Positions 1 through 11,529 of a DNA stretch of 64,000 nucleotides are shown in pieces (the stretch's first letter is position 1; each line of letters starts with the position of its first letter). The DNA comes from Rotaria sordida (Eukaryota > Rotifera > Eurotatoria > Philodinida > Philodinidae). The position numbers and the translations under genes are program-made. The notes below the pieces were generated by a model. The model did no database searches. It was not told the DNA's origin and was given only the letters and a program-made list of their open reading frames with translations. The stretch spans positions 66,622 to 130,621 of the forward strand of contig CAJNOL010000418.1 in NCBI GenBank assembly GCA_905250125.1. Reading direction: 5' to 3'.

Positions 1-235
1 ATTCTTTGGTTTTTACATATCTCCACAAGTATTTTGAGTCAATAGATGGCGTATTAGTTTGATCAATATAGTCTCAAAATATTGTCGAATATTCAATGTT
101 CTTTTCCTTTTTTTTTTGTCTATCATTTCACATTATAAATTTTGGCGAGAATGATAACATTAGATAAAAACCTTTAAATCAGAGATATAGAAAAAATTGA
201 GAAAGGTATGTGTCATATCTAAATCAATATATTTT

Positions 236-835
236 CTCTGACGAGAGAATGTTTTCAACTGATCAATCGCTTTTGAATTTAGACTTTGTGTATAAGGTAG
301 ACACCAGTAAAATATGAAAAAAATCCAAAGGATAAGTCCCCTTAGACCTACTGTCTGAACTTATACGTATTTCATCCGAATTTTATCCTTTGGCATTGTA
401 TATGTCACTAAATCGAATGATGATATCTGGACCTGAGGTTTTATCCACAGATAAGTCTATTTGTCAGTAGAATATCCTGAAAATTTCAGCTCAAAAAAAA
501 AACATGTTTCCTTCTCTAGATAATAAAGTTTCAAAAGTCACTGATATTCTACGAAAGATACATCTTGTAGGACTTTCCTATATCATGAAGGAAACATTCT
601 GTTTGTGATTAAATTTTCAGAACATTTTACTGACAAAGAGACCTGCCTGTGGACAAAATCTCAGATCAAAATATCGTCATTCGATTCTAGTAAAATGCCT
701 ATAAGTCTGACCAGAATGCCTAAGAGAACTTATACTTCGAAGTTGTTTTTATATTTCACTGGCGTGTCTACCTTATACACAGGATCCAAATTCAAAAGCG
801 ATTGATCAGTTGAAAATATTTCCTCGTTAGAGGAT
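236..835. repeat. Foldback (inverted-repeat) element, about 600 bp
   Basis: The two halves are imperfect reverse complements meeting near position 535. A diagnostic pair is TCAACTGATCAATCGCTTTT near 255-275 and its complement near 790-812. The arms also share GTGTATAAGGTAGACAC (around 287 and 767) and a GTTTCCTTC/GAAGGAAAC pair close to the centre. Arm divergence looks moderate, so the element is not very recent. No protein is evident. I see no gene in the rest of 1-1808: it is AT-rich, with one short GA run near 1150. Confidence 0.8.
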
Positions 836-1808
836 TTCAATGTTAGGAAGAAAATTCTTCCAACGAGATTATCATTTTTTTTTGTCGAAACTTTCATCAA
901 TGCTTATATGTCATTTTACTGATACGATAGAATCACTTTTGAAATCACTCTTATTCCATTAACTAGGCTCTATTGACACTAGAGAAAGCTTAAAAAGATT
1001 CTTATTCTTGAATCCTTTAGTATCGACGATTGAATTTCGAGTTCAAATATTGCATAAAGAAAGTGCTCAATGCAATTAGTTCAAAAAGAAAGATGATCTT
1101 CATTTCAGAGGCCATTCTTTTCGTTCACTTCCTTAGATGTATATCGTATAGAGAGAGAGAGAGAGCCACTGCAGATATTGCCAATCGCTACAGTCATCGA
1201 AGTGCAGATTATTGAATTTTGGCGAAAAGCATACTGATCGATTTTGAAGATGATCATGGCATTTTATCTGAAAAACTCTTTTAAATAGTCGTAATTCAAA
1301 ACGAAAGCAGAACTCAAGCGTAAGAATTTCTAGTCTCTATCTATTGAAGTAAGATTCATTTCAAAAGCAATTTATCACTGGGCAAAGTCGATTTGTGTAA
1401 GTCACAAGTTCTATTTATAGTCAGAGTGTTCTTCTAATAAAATATAATACCTTCTTTCTATCGTCTATACATTTTGGTTTGTACTTTGCAAACTATTGGA
1501 TAGAAGCAAGCGATATTTTATTTAAATGAAAATTGATAATAAGATTGTTTATTATATACAGACATTTGGATACAAAAAAATACTTTCTCCCGCTAAAAAC
1601 ATATACATTTTAACATTTTACTTTTTTCAAATTTTCTTTTTTTTTCTGTTTTGAACACCGATATGCATTAATAAAAGATTAAAATAATGTCTTCTAAAAA
1701 TTCTTCATATTTACAAGACAATGGTACTAAAAAAAATAAGAATAACAATAAAAAAAAAAATTTTTCTTTTTAGTTTTTTATAATGCATGTTTTTATTATA
1801 ATAACAAT

Positions 1809-2846
1809 ATGCATGAGCAACATCATTCTAATCGAAGAAATTCAACTTCGAAATATTATGAACATAAAAAACGAAAAGAATCTGATTTAAAATTAAATGA
1901 ATCAAAGAAAAAATCATCATCATATATTGATAAAAAATTTTCTAAATCGGAATTTGATGATGCTCGATTATTTTGTGATGATTGTAATAAATTCTATGAT
2001 AATATTTGTCCATATCATAAACAATCATATATTCCTGATAAAAAAGTTAATTTTAATTAAAATCAAAAACAAAAAAAAAACGTATAGTTTTTGAATTATT
2101 TAAGATATCAAAGTCATCACTTAAATATTCACAACGATTATCTGATCTAACTTGTCCAGATGGAATTATTATTAAATCATCAACTATATTAAAAGCAGGC
2201 AAAGGTGTATTTGCAACAAAACGATTTGAAAAAAATACTTTCTTTGGACCTTATATGGGTACACGTCATTCAAATTTTAAAAGTGCACAAGAATCAGGTT
2301 ATGCTTGGAGTATTGCTGATAAATATGGAAAAGTATTATTGATAGAAATATTCTTTCGAAATATTATTTTTTTTTTTTTTTTTCGAGATGATTTATATTA
2401 TTGATGGATGTGATTCAAACAATAGTAATTGGATGCGATATGTAAGTTGCTAAATAATATAGAAAAATTAAAGCAATCATTGAAATAGTTTCTCATTTAT
2501 TTAGATCAATTGTATGTATGAAATAATAGTAAAATATTTCTAAGTTCATCTTTTTTCTTTTTTGTTTTCTTCAAGGTCCTAATACAATTGAACAACAAAA
2601 TTTACAACCTATTCAATATGATCGAAATATGTTTTATAAAACAATGAGAATAATTCGTCCCGGAGAAGAATTATTTGTTTATTATGGAGATGATTATGCT
2701 CGTTTTCTTGGTATTAAACCATTTAATATTGAATCAATACAAATGAATACTGGTAAAATTTTTGTTATAATCAAGAATATTTGTTTTTTGTTTTTTTGTT
2801 AATTTCATTTCATTTAGATGATAATAATATCAATGATGATGATTAA
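1809..2846 (+). CDS. PRDM7/9-like PR/SET-domain protein without zinc fingers
   Basis: Six exons: 1809-2045, 2105-2332, 2388-2441, 2505-2511, 2576-2752 and 2818-2846, giving 243 aa with all phases consistent. Residues 56-70 form a zinc knuckle, C-x2-C-x7-C-x2-H, with the spacing seen before the SET domain of PRDM9. A SET domain follows at about residues 88-225, with GKGVF, FGPYMG, SGYAW, NWMRY-INC, EQQNL, IRPGEEL and YYGDDY. The aligned PRDM9 motifs include NWMRYVNC, EEQNL and WYGDEY, and the active-site Tyr is kept. Such domains methylate histone H3 at K4 and K36. After SET only an acidic D/N tail remains: no C2H2 array, and no KRAB or SSXRD upstream. I start at ATG 1809. A further short exon from ATG 1687 is possible, because GT near 1724 could splice to AG near 1773. 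Confidence 0.87.
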
Positions 2847-4299
2847 TATTTAATTATATCTTTTATGCAGCGAATAGAATGATGTTTTCATTAAAAAAAA
2901 ATATATAAGCAAATACAGACTAAATTATAATAATAAATTCTATTCGTTAATTTGTTTTTTATTTCGTTCATAACGATATTCTTAAAAATAATAAATTTGA
3001 TAGAATGTTGACGGTAAGATTGAAATTCGAAATCAAGCTTAATTGATAAATTGAAAAGATCATTGACTGATAATTCAACATAATTAAATGATTATTATGA
3101 ATGAGAAAATTATTTTATCATAAGTTTTATTTTGAAGTTCATTTTTTGACAATGTATTTTATACACAATAAACAAAATGATACTGTCATCGTTTCATTTA
3201 GAAGTTAATTAGTTTATTTCGTTAAGTTTTTTTTCTGATTTCATTCGATTAACTTTATCTATCACAAATTAATAAACAAATTAGATTCTTTGTATAAATA
3301 GAGAGTGTGCATTAAGAGATGACAAATAAATATTCTTATATTGTTTCTTTTTATATGATTGAACATATGAAACTTTGTGTCATGATAAAAACGAAACAAA
3401 TCATTAGAATTTATATCATTGATTTGATATACAATAATAGCATAGAAGATTATTTAAAAAGAAAAACTCTTAAATTGTTGTTTTTGTAAGTTGTATAAAA
3501 CATTATTCAAAATATCAATTTATTTTATTCTATGAAAATACTAATTTTCGACAATACAAATTGCTTGGAAATATAACAGTTGAAATCTTTTTAAGTGATT
3601 TTATTACATTAATTAATTATAATAAAGGCTTTAAATTAGATGTCTCATTATGTGATCAAGCATTTGTAACAGCACGACGATGTACAAAAAAGAAAAGTTT
3701 TGCTCATACATCCGTAATTGATTTATAGTGTTAAGAAAAACTTCAAGTAAAAGTGAGAAAAAAAAGAACAGCTCTTTCACAAAATTCAATCGATGATTAA
3801 ATTTTTTGAATTTTTTTTTTCATATAATATATCTTTGGCAGTGATCAATCATTTGATGCTTAAACAATGTATGATCTTCTTAGAAAATATTAAAAAAACA
3901 ACAGAAAATGAATTAATCAATATTCGTCAATTAGATATTGGTGCGGTTACCATGGCCGATCTATCTACTAGTTATTATGTACTTCGAATTCATCCGGTTC
4001 AACTGTTGTAATGATAAACACAGGATTTCTCATTTACTGGAAGAAATGATGTACCCTAGCAATACTAACAAAGAATATGAATTGAAAGTGAACATTAAAA
4101 AAAAAAAACAAATTTCTCACATTTATCTGCCTGTGAGTTTTATGCGAATAACGTTGTATGGCATAGGGGCTAACTAAGTGGACAGGAGTGAAAGTGGAAT
4201 CACTCTTTCACTGTTAAAACTTATACTTAAAAACTGTATTCATCTATATGTATTTACATAGAAATCGCTTTTGTAATTAGCTAAATGAATTTCTTTTTG
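2847..4299. other. Intergenic; possible decayed coding traces
   Basis: No intact gene is seen. Two short stretches, about 3628-3729 and 3840-4011 (+), have gene-like codon use for this genome. The first reads LDVSLCDQAFVTARRC and ends in a stop. The second contains ENELINIRQLDIGAVTMADL. I recognise neither and could not join them with good splice sites. They may be remnants of a lost gene or chance open frames. Confidence 0.25.
2932..2937 (+). promoter_or_regulatory. Candidate polyadenylation signal of the SET gene
   Basis: AATAAA lies 86 bp after the stop codon of the SET gene. In DNA this AT-rich such hexamers are common, so position is the only support. Confidence 0.4.
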
Positions 4300-5070
4300 A
4301 AAAAATGAATTTCCTGATCGTATGAAGCGTTCGTTTCAATTAAACAAGATGTGAGAAAAAAAAATATAATTGATAATTAATCCGAAACTAGCTCCAAAAA
4401 TCAGTCATATCGTATTTTGTGAACACTACAAAAAAAAATCTTCATCACAAATTTTCATTAGTAACTCATGCATACGCAATTTATTTTTGGTCATTGTCTC
4501 ATGTTACATTTATGACTGCGGACGAGCTTAGGAGTTTTTCAACAAATCAGACTTCTGAACCTGAGTCACTAATTTTGAGGATACAATGACATTGTGACAT
4601 GAAAATTAAGATAATATTTGGAATCAACTAATCGAGCTGCATCGAACCATACATAATTATAAATGATTCTCAAAAGTAAAAGGCTAATTCTTGTGCCTGA
4701 GAAGATTTTTAAGTGCAAACTTTTGCATAGTTGCCAAATGCTGTGATGAGTTTTAATTTAATTCATGTCAAACTCGCACTGTTCATTCTTCTAGATCTGA
4801 TTTATTGTTGGCCATAACACTTTTTGCTTGTGAAACATTTGAATTCTATAAAAAATAGAATTTGAACACAAAAGCAAGATCATATTCACATTCAACTTGT
4901 TCAATTGTTTAGAATTGAAAAGTAGCTTTTATTACAAGTATTTCCATAGATGAAGAAAAGTACATTAGCAGCTTCTTGTATAGAAATCCAGTATGACGAA
5001 AATGTATCGAACAAGATTCTATCAATACAATTTTTCTGATGACAATACTCAAAATTACAATCTAAAATAA
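4300..5070 (-). repeat. Diverged duplicate, copy A (inverted relative to copy B)
   Basis: Read on the minus strand, this stretch aligns along its whole length with 11530-12350 read on the plus strand. The resemblance persists at protein level in pieces: both copies give VTMSLYPQN, and related pairs such as QEAANVLFFIYGN against QKAANVFLFIYAN and NNKSDLEE against NNKKNLEE. Both are broken by stops and frame changes. This suggests an old coding sequence, either a transposon ORF or a dead gene, which I cannot name. Confidence 0.7.
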
Positions 5071-5394
5071 CTATGAATATATAAAGTAGCGAACAAAACT
5101 ATTATTTATCATCATGTGTGTTTGTTATTGCAAATTTGTTTACTGTGTCATATATTAACAATAGCGAGAAAGAGAAAAGGTCATCAGAAACACATACACG
5201 CGCATCAACAGAAAAACGATCGAAACGTTTGGTTAGAAGAAGGGAGAAAAATACTATTCTATATCTCATTCGTCATTTCTTTTTTGTTTTGCTCTTCGTT
5301 GCACGTGTATTGATTCGTACGCAAAGTCATTATTCATCAAATTATTGTGGATAGATTTCATTAACGTACTTTAAACGATTCAAATATTTCAACG

Positions 5395-5970
5395 ATGTCA
5401 ATTCTTTATTATACACTTAATAATTCAGTTTTTACTAATTTTGCTTTTTATTCAACAGCCTCAATTGTCAAATTAATGGGTATGGCTGCACTTACTACAA
5501 TGAAGCGATTATCAAAAGATGTTATATTTAATATCATATTTATTATATTTTGTAAAATATTTTTCGTTTTCTTATAGGCCTTTGCTAATCCTGAAGATCG
5601 TACATTCGCTCGAGATACAACAGTTGTAGTTAAAACTGATCCAGATGTTGAACGTATTCGTCGTAATCATTTAAATGATATTGAAAATATAATACCTTTT
5701 GTACTTGTTGGCTTTTTCTATGTTACTACTAATCCTCATCCAGATGTAGCTTATTGGCATTTTCGAGTCTTTTTTATTTCACGTTTAGTACATACAGTTT
5801 GTTATCAAGTATAATTTAATCATTAGTTTTCTTGTTTTTTTTTTCTGTATATTAATATATGTTTTATTTAGATGCCATTACCACAACCTGGTCGATTTAT
5901 TGCTTGTGCTGTTGGTTATCTTACAACACTTTCCATGGCTCTACAAGTTTTATTCTTTGCTCGTCCATAA
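5395..5970 (+). CDS. MGST1: Microsomal glutathione S-transferase 1 (MAPEG family)
   Basis: Three exons, 5395-5520, 5578-5808 and 5872-5970, encode 151 aa; the human protein has 155. Family signatures are AFANPEDRTFA (residues 43-53), VERIRRNHLNDIENIIPF just after it, and PLPQPGRF before the last helix. The IENIIPF segment is the conserved MAPEG glutathione-site region. Four hydrophobic segments are visible, as expected of an integral ER or outer-mitochondrial membrane protein that conjugates glutathione to electrophiles and reduces lipid peroxides. The ATG chosen gives the usual short lumenal N-terminus. Introns are 57 and 63 bp. The gene stands alone between repeats, and I see no sign of a frameshift. 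Confidence 0.93.
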
Positions 5971-6207
5971 AGTGGTTAAAACGAAAAAAAAAACAATGAA
6001 ACTTACTTTGAATTTGAAATAAGAATCGTCTATTTGTTTTGTCTTTGAACTACTAACAAATTAATTTTGATCATATCATACTAGCAATTCCAAAGAAAAT
6101 ATTAAAAAAAAAAAAAGACAAACTTATTGAAGTATTTTCCACATGTTCTTATTTTCAATATTGTAAGTTCCTTTTGTCAAGTTACACTATGCTTAGATAT
6201 TAACAGA

Positions 6208-7645
6208 TGCACTAGAATAAATGAGCTTCGCATGAGAGAACATATTTGAGTGTACCTCCTGAGAATAAGTTCAAAAGTATCGTATCTATTAGGGATCTCG
6301 ATGAATATCAATACCTTTGCTGCTTTCGTTTCGATCTCGAAAAACAAAAGTGTCTAACTTATTCGTTTTTGTCAAATTTACAAGTACCAGTAGGTCTCTT
6401 TGGAGAAAACAACTTGATATGAGCGATATGCAAGAGCTGTCTCCTTATTACCAATGAAGATATCATATCTATTTTTCTAACTTAGCTCTCTATTGACTGC
6501 ATCCATATATTATTGAAAACGATAAGTGATCAATTAGATGAGAAACATAAATGTGATATCTTCACTTGTGATAACGAGATCGCCAGTGCATATCACTGAT
6601 ATCAAGTTTGTATTCCCCAAAGAAAACTGCTTGTTTTTGCAAATTAGACAAAAATGAAAAGGTTAGACACTTTCGCTTTTCAAGATCGAAACGAAAGCAG
6701 CTAAGATAATGATATTCGAGATCCTTAACAGATAGAATGCTTTTGAATTCATTCTCAGAGGAGATACACTCAAATATGTTCTCTCATTTGTATTTTCTCA
6801 ATATCTCTCTCATTTTAAATTGTTATAGACTAAGTTTCGTCTTAAAAAATCTAGGATTCAGTTCTCTACAAAACTATAGAAGTAAAAGCAAAACAATTAT
6901 TGTACAAATACTGCGAACCTATACTTTTAATTACTTTCAACCACAAAACTCAGTTTTCTTATATTAATGTGTTGTCATATTGTGACATCGAAACGTGAAA
7001 CCAACCATTTGGTACGACTTGAAAAGTTTGATCTTCTAGATAGATTCACCGATTTTTACAACAAACTTCTATCGCGAAAAATAAACATTACTTTTTTAGA
7101 ATTTTCACGTTTTTGCACTATAGTATTTCATGCTCTTGAAAAATATATGTTACTCTATCATAAATTCTTTTCTTCAGAGCAAAATTTATTTTTATTTAAA
7201 AGCTACTGAGTCATGCTATAGAAGTCTATTTGAAACCGCACAATTACTTTTTTCTTTCAATTAGATTCAAGCAAAAACGACTTGATATGGCAGATTTGAA
7301 CCTGTTGCCTAACCACTAGATTCTCTGTCAATATTTTAGGTTGATACTTTCTTTCCTATGTGTCATTAGATAGAACACACTTAATTATACCTGAAATTAT
7401 GCTTTGAAGCGTTTAAATAGTGTATGATTAGTGGAAAGAAAGCGCAAATCACCTTGTCTATTTTTGCTGGAAAGCTATTAAAAGTACAGTTTGCAATATT
7501 TATACAAAAGCTGTTTTGCTTTTACTTCTATGGCTTTTTTTTTACAGAATTAAACATGGAGTCTTTTAAGACGAAACTTAGTCTGTAACTATTAAAATTG
7601 ACAGAGACATTGAGAAAATATTGAGTCGCTCATTTATTCTAACGT
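6208..7645. repeat. Nested pair of foldback elements
   Basis: Two inverted repeats lie side by side. The first has arms of about 245 bp (6228-6470 and 6545-6795) around a 70-bp spacer; the shared core includes AGAGAACATATTTGAGTGTA and GCTGCTTTCGTTTCGATCT. The second has arms of about 200 bp (6785-6990 and 7435-7640) around a 450-bp centre, with AGACTAAGTTTCGTCTTAAA as a matching core. The outer edges of the two units also match each other (AGAATAAATGAGC at 6212 and its complement near 7630), so 6208-7645 may be one composite element. No transposase is visible. Confidence 0.75.
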
Positions 7646-8264
7646 ACCAGTTACTTCATAAATTTGTTAAGACTTGAAGAAAGTTTGAATTTGCGAAAAA
7701 ATTATTTATTAGCATAATTCATATGAAAGTAGAAAAGACTAATTGAAATTTTTACATGATTTATAATCGAAGAAATATCTTAAAGATAAGTCTACGTTTT
7801 AGATACTCAAGGAAGAACTTCTTCAAGTGTCAAATTTCTTTTTAACCGAGACGATGTTCATTTGATGAGTACTAGTGAGTAATAAAAAACTCTAGGATGG
7901 TTTAGTTTTTCGAGCCTTCATTCTTGAGATATCGAAATTTTACTGAGTTTTTCAACAAAAAAACTGGTTCGCATCGATTTAGCTTTTCTAAGATTTCCTT
8001 TCTGGAGACGCATATATCACTGCTCTTTTTTTGGTTAGATACATCGTTCAATTCACTAAAAACTTGATAGAAAACTGTACAGTATCGCGTTAGATAATGT
8101 GATTGACAATTTGCAAAGAAAAAACAACGATATAAGAAATAATGTCAAAACAGAATGTTAAAACTATCTGAAGTCGATAAAAGTTTTCGCAATTCGAATA
8201 GTACCATTTTTAATAAAACCAGTTGAAATGATGGCTACGAATCACGTGAGATACTCGCTCTATG

Positions 8265-8655
8265 AATGATTTCTTCCCTTATAGGATTATAATCGTTTTA
8301 TCGAATTTTCAGCTTATGGTAAGATATACATAGAAAAATCAAAACGAAAGAATTTTCATTTGAATTTTTATCCATAAATAGGAGGCCTATTGATTCTAAA
8401 TATATCCTGAAAGTTCCAGTCAGAATGCATAGTTTTTTCTCGAAATCTTGAATATTCAAAAACAAAAAAAATTCTATGCCACAAAAAAAGTTATAAAAGC
8501 AATTTTTCATCATTATTCAATATGTTGAGAAGGAATCATCTGATTTCGCTAAAACGTTTAGATGAAAAATCGTTCTTTTTTGATTTTTCTATGAATACCT
8601 TGTCACAAGCTGAAAATCCGATAAAACAGCCATAACTCCATAAGGACGGTCCATG
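8265..8655. repeat. Short foldback element
   Basis: Arms of about 100 bp at 8265-8375 and 8545-8655 are reverse complements. The clearest match is TTTTATCGAATTTTCAGCTT near 8296 against the complement of AAGCTGAAAATCCGATAAAA near 8608. The middle does not pair well. The rest of 7646-9301 is AT-rich and shows no gene. Confidence 0.65.
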
Positions 8656-9301
8656 GAGAGGAATCCTTTCAAAATTTTTCTAGTCTAACTGATTTCTACT
8701 TATGAGTAAAAAATTACTTCGATCGACAATGAACAGTTAGATATATTCTCTCATAAGCCAATGGCTAGAAATGACAAAATCGAACAGTGAACACAACAAT
8801 ACGAACATCAATCTGAAAATGGTTAGAGGTCCAACAGTGAATTTTCTCAATGTTATCTCAAATAATTTCATAGTATTTTCCGCATAATTTGTCGAGAATA
8901 GAGATGATAATCTAATAGAGAAAAGATAAATGCCATCTCATGAAATGAATCAAAACAAATCACAAAATACTATGATATTCGTTTTCTTTTACAGATCACA
9001 TTTTAGTGCTATTTACAGATATGTTTGTTACTTAAAGACAAGACATGATAGAACTTTTATAAACATACAATTAGAAAGAGTTTTCGACTTTGTTCACATA
9101 TGTTTTAGACGACTCTTTCTCGTCAACTGGAGTCATCTATTTAACTAATTTGCTAAATTCTTTGTTTTTTTAGAAATCTTTTTTATCCATTCGAAACAAA
9201 GATTTTAAGGAAAAAAAGATATCAACAAATAAACTTGAAAAATAAATTCAATGTCTACAGTTTCGTATGTTTGAAATAATTTTCTTAATAATTCATCATA
9301 T

Positions 9302-10534
9302 CAGTAGCGTAGCTAGCAATTTTTAAGTAATAGACAGTTTTCCAGCCAAACTATTTTGAGAGGTAGACAGCAATTAGCGATTGCAAAAATTCACTAGGCA
9401 ATAATTTAGAAAAACTTATTGCCATTATAAAAATTGATTGTTTATTGAAGATATATCCGACAACTCTAATTAATAAGCGAGCTCGCTCGCCTTCTTTGTG
9501 CTGTTTTACAGATGTACTCTTCAATTTTCAAATTCAAATACTTGATTATTTTATGTCAAGAAAGTAGAAATAAAAATACATAGAATAAAAAAAAAAGAGA
9601 AAATAGTTATAATCCAAAATCCAATCGTCGCTAAGTTTTCTATACGAATATATGGAGAATTTTTTTTTATTACTCTATTTTTTGTTCAATGGTAGAAAAT
9701 GTTGCTGTCTTTTCTCATTGACCATGGCATCAATGGTTTCTTTCATTTATCTGATAATTGTCGCGATTGTCATTATTTTTATTAAGTGATGATGACAACG
9801 AATGTTGATCTATCTTTTTTATCGAACTAGACAAATGTCACTTTGTCTTTTTTCGTCGGAAAATGACAAATGTCACTTGTTTTCTTTCATTGAACAATGA
9901 CGTGCATGAGCGTTAGTTTATTCTCGTTTGCCGTACAATGACAAACGCTACTTCACATCTGTCACTAGGGAATCCTTCCAAAGCGGAGAGTTTTCTATAT
10001 GACTCTGATATTCAGTCGTCTATACATCCTCTAAATTACAAATTATGATTCTATTGTTACTACTCTCAACTTCTGACTCGTATTTTCAAAGCACTTTCAT
10101 TTACATATTGAATCAGTCTTTTTTTTTTATTTACATGTTCTATTTACTTTGTATAACTTTCAATTCTTACATTGAAAGAATAATGTCACAACTTACACCG
10201 TCAAAGTTCACAACTTAGATTACTTCAATCGTTTCTATTCAATAGGTTTAACGTACTTAGAAACATCGTTAAGCATTTATTCATATCCTTCACTATTGAA
10301 TTTATGTGTAGTACTGAATATTTTGACGGAAAATACTGTTGAATCGTCATCATTGACATCATTGTTCAGAGGAAAAGACATCGATTGATTTTTCTAAGAA
10401 AAAAAAAATAATTCGATTTCATCAAGAGACAGTTCATTAAGATAGCATCACTTGAGTCTTTAGACATACACGGGTACTAAAAATTTTTCATAGTAGGCAA
10501 TCCCTCATTTGCCTATCATTTGGCTACGCCATTG
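9302..10534. mobile_element. Non-autonomous hAT-type DNA transposon (1233 bp)
   Basis: The left end reads CAGTAGCGTAGCT. The right end, reverse-complemented, reads CAATGGCGTAGCC, which is the usual hAT pattern CAgnGgCGTAGCnA. Both sides carry the same 8-bp duplication CATCATAT (9294-9301 and 10535-10542), diagnostic of hAT insertion. No transposase frame is visible. Inside, at about 9830-9965, the motif ACAAATGTCACTT or close variants (ACAAACGCTACTT, CATCTGTCACT) recur, as expected for internal transposase-binding repeats. A GCGAGCTCGCTCGC palindrome sits near 9478. Confidence 0.88.
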
Positions 10535-10542
10535 CATCATAT

Positions 10543-11529
10543 TAGTAATAAAAACTTTAAGATAAGGAATTGTTTATGGAGCTAAAATTCGTTTTGCTCA
10601 TTCACTTGTTTAAATATTTTTATTTTATCATAATTCGCTTTATTATTATTCACATGACTTATTTAGATGAAAAAAATTTAGGTTTATTTCTATTCTTTTT
10701 TTTATTTTAAAACTCTTCGAATAATAGTTTCTTTAATTTTTGGTTTATCGAAATCATAGTGTACATTTCTTATTGGTTATATAGGTTATTTTTTTTTATG
10801 AATGAAACAATATAAATGAACAAATAGGTCTTTATTTTTTATCACGTATCATTGTTAGTTGATGTACTGTTCTTTGCTTATTTGAATGTTATCGTGAAAA
10901 CTTACAAATCATCATTAACACTTGCAATGATTTATTTATATGAAAATTCAAATCGATGATTAACATGAAATAATTTTCTTTGTCATGATCAATGAATATA
11001 AATGTTTATTTTTAATTTTCTTTTTCATCATTAGAGAAATGATTATTTGAATTCCTTTATCATATATGACTTTTTATTTCCTTAAGAAGATCAAGTTGGC
11101 TTTTAAAGTATGTCTTAATATGAACTATTACTAAAAAAATGTTTGATAAGTATCCAATAAATTATGTAAAAGCCATTGCGGTTATTTTTCTAAAAGTTAA
11201 TGGAAAATGTTGAATAAGAAGGTGTTTGCAAACTATTTGTACTGCATCACCTATTGTTCATTCTATCAAAATCATTCACCCTATTTGAGTCTGACATATT
11301 TATTTACTTCTGCAGAAAATTAACTCAACCATTCAGCATGACTGCACCGGTAGATCTCTCACGGCTAATTCTATTATCAGTAATATATTCTGAGATTTGT
11401 AAGCTAGAACTGATCTGATATGAACAAAAAAAAAGAAAAAGGTCAAATGATTCAAAGAAACAAAATAGGAAGCTTTTGTATAATAGACAGACGTAATGAT
11501 AAAAACTAATCTTATATATATATATCTGT
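10543..11529. other. Intergenic, no gene seen
   Basis: AT-rich sequence after the hAT element with no convincing frame, RNA gene or repeat. Open frames are short and have no coding-like composition. Confidence 0.5.
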
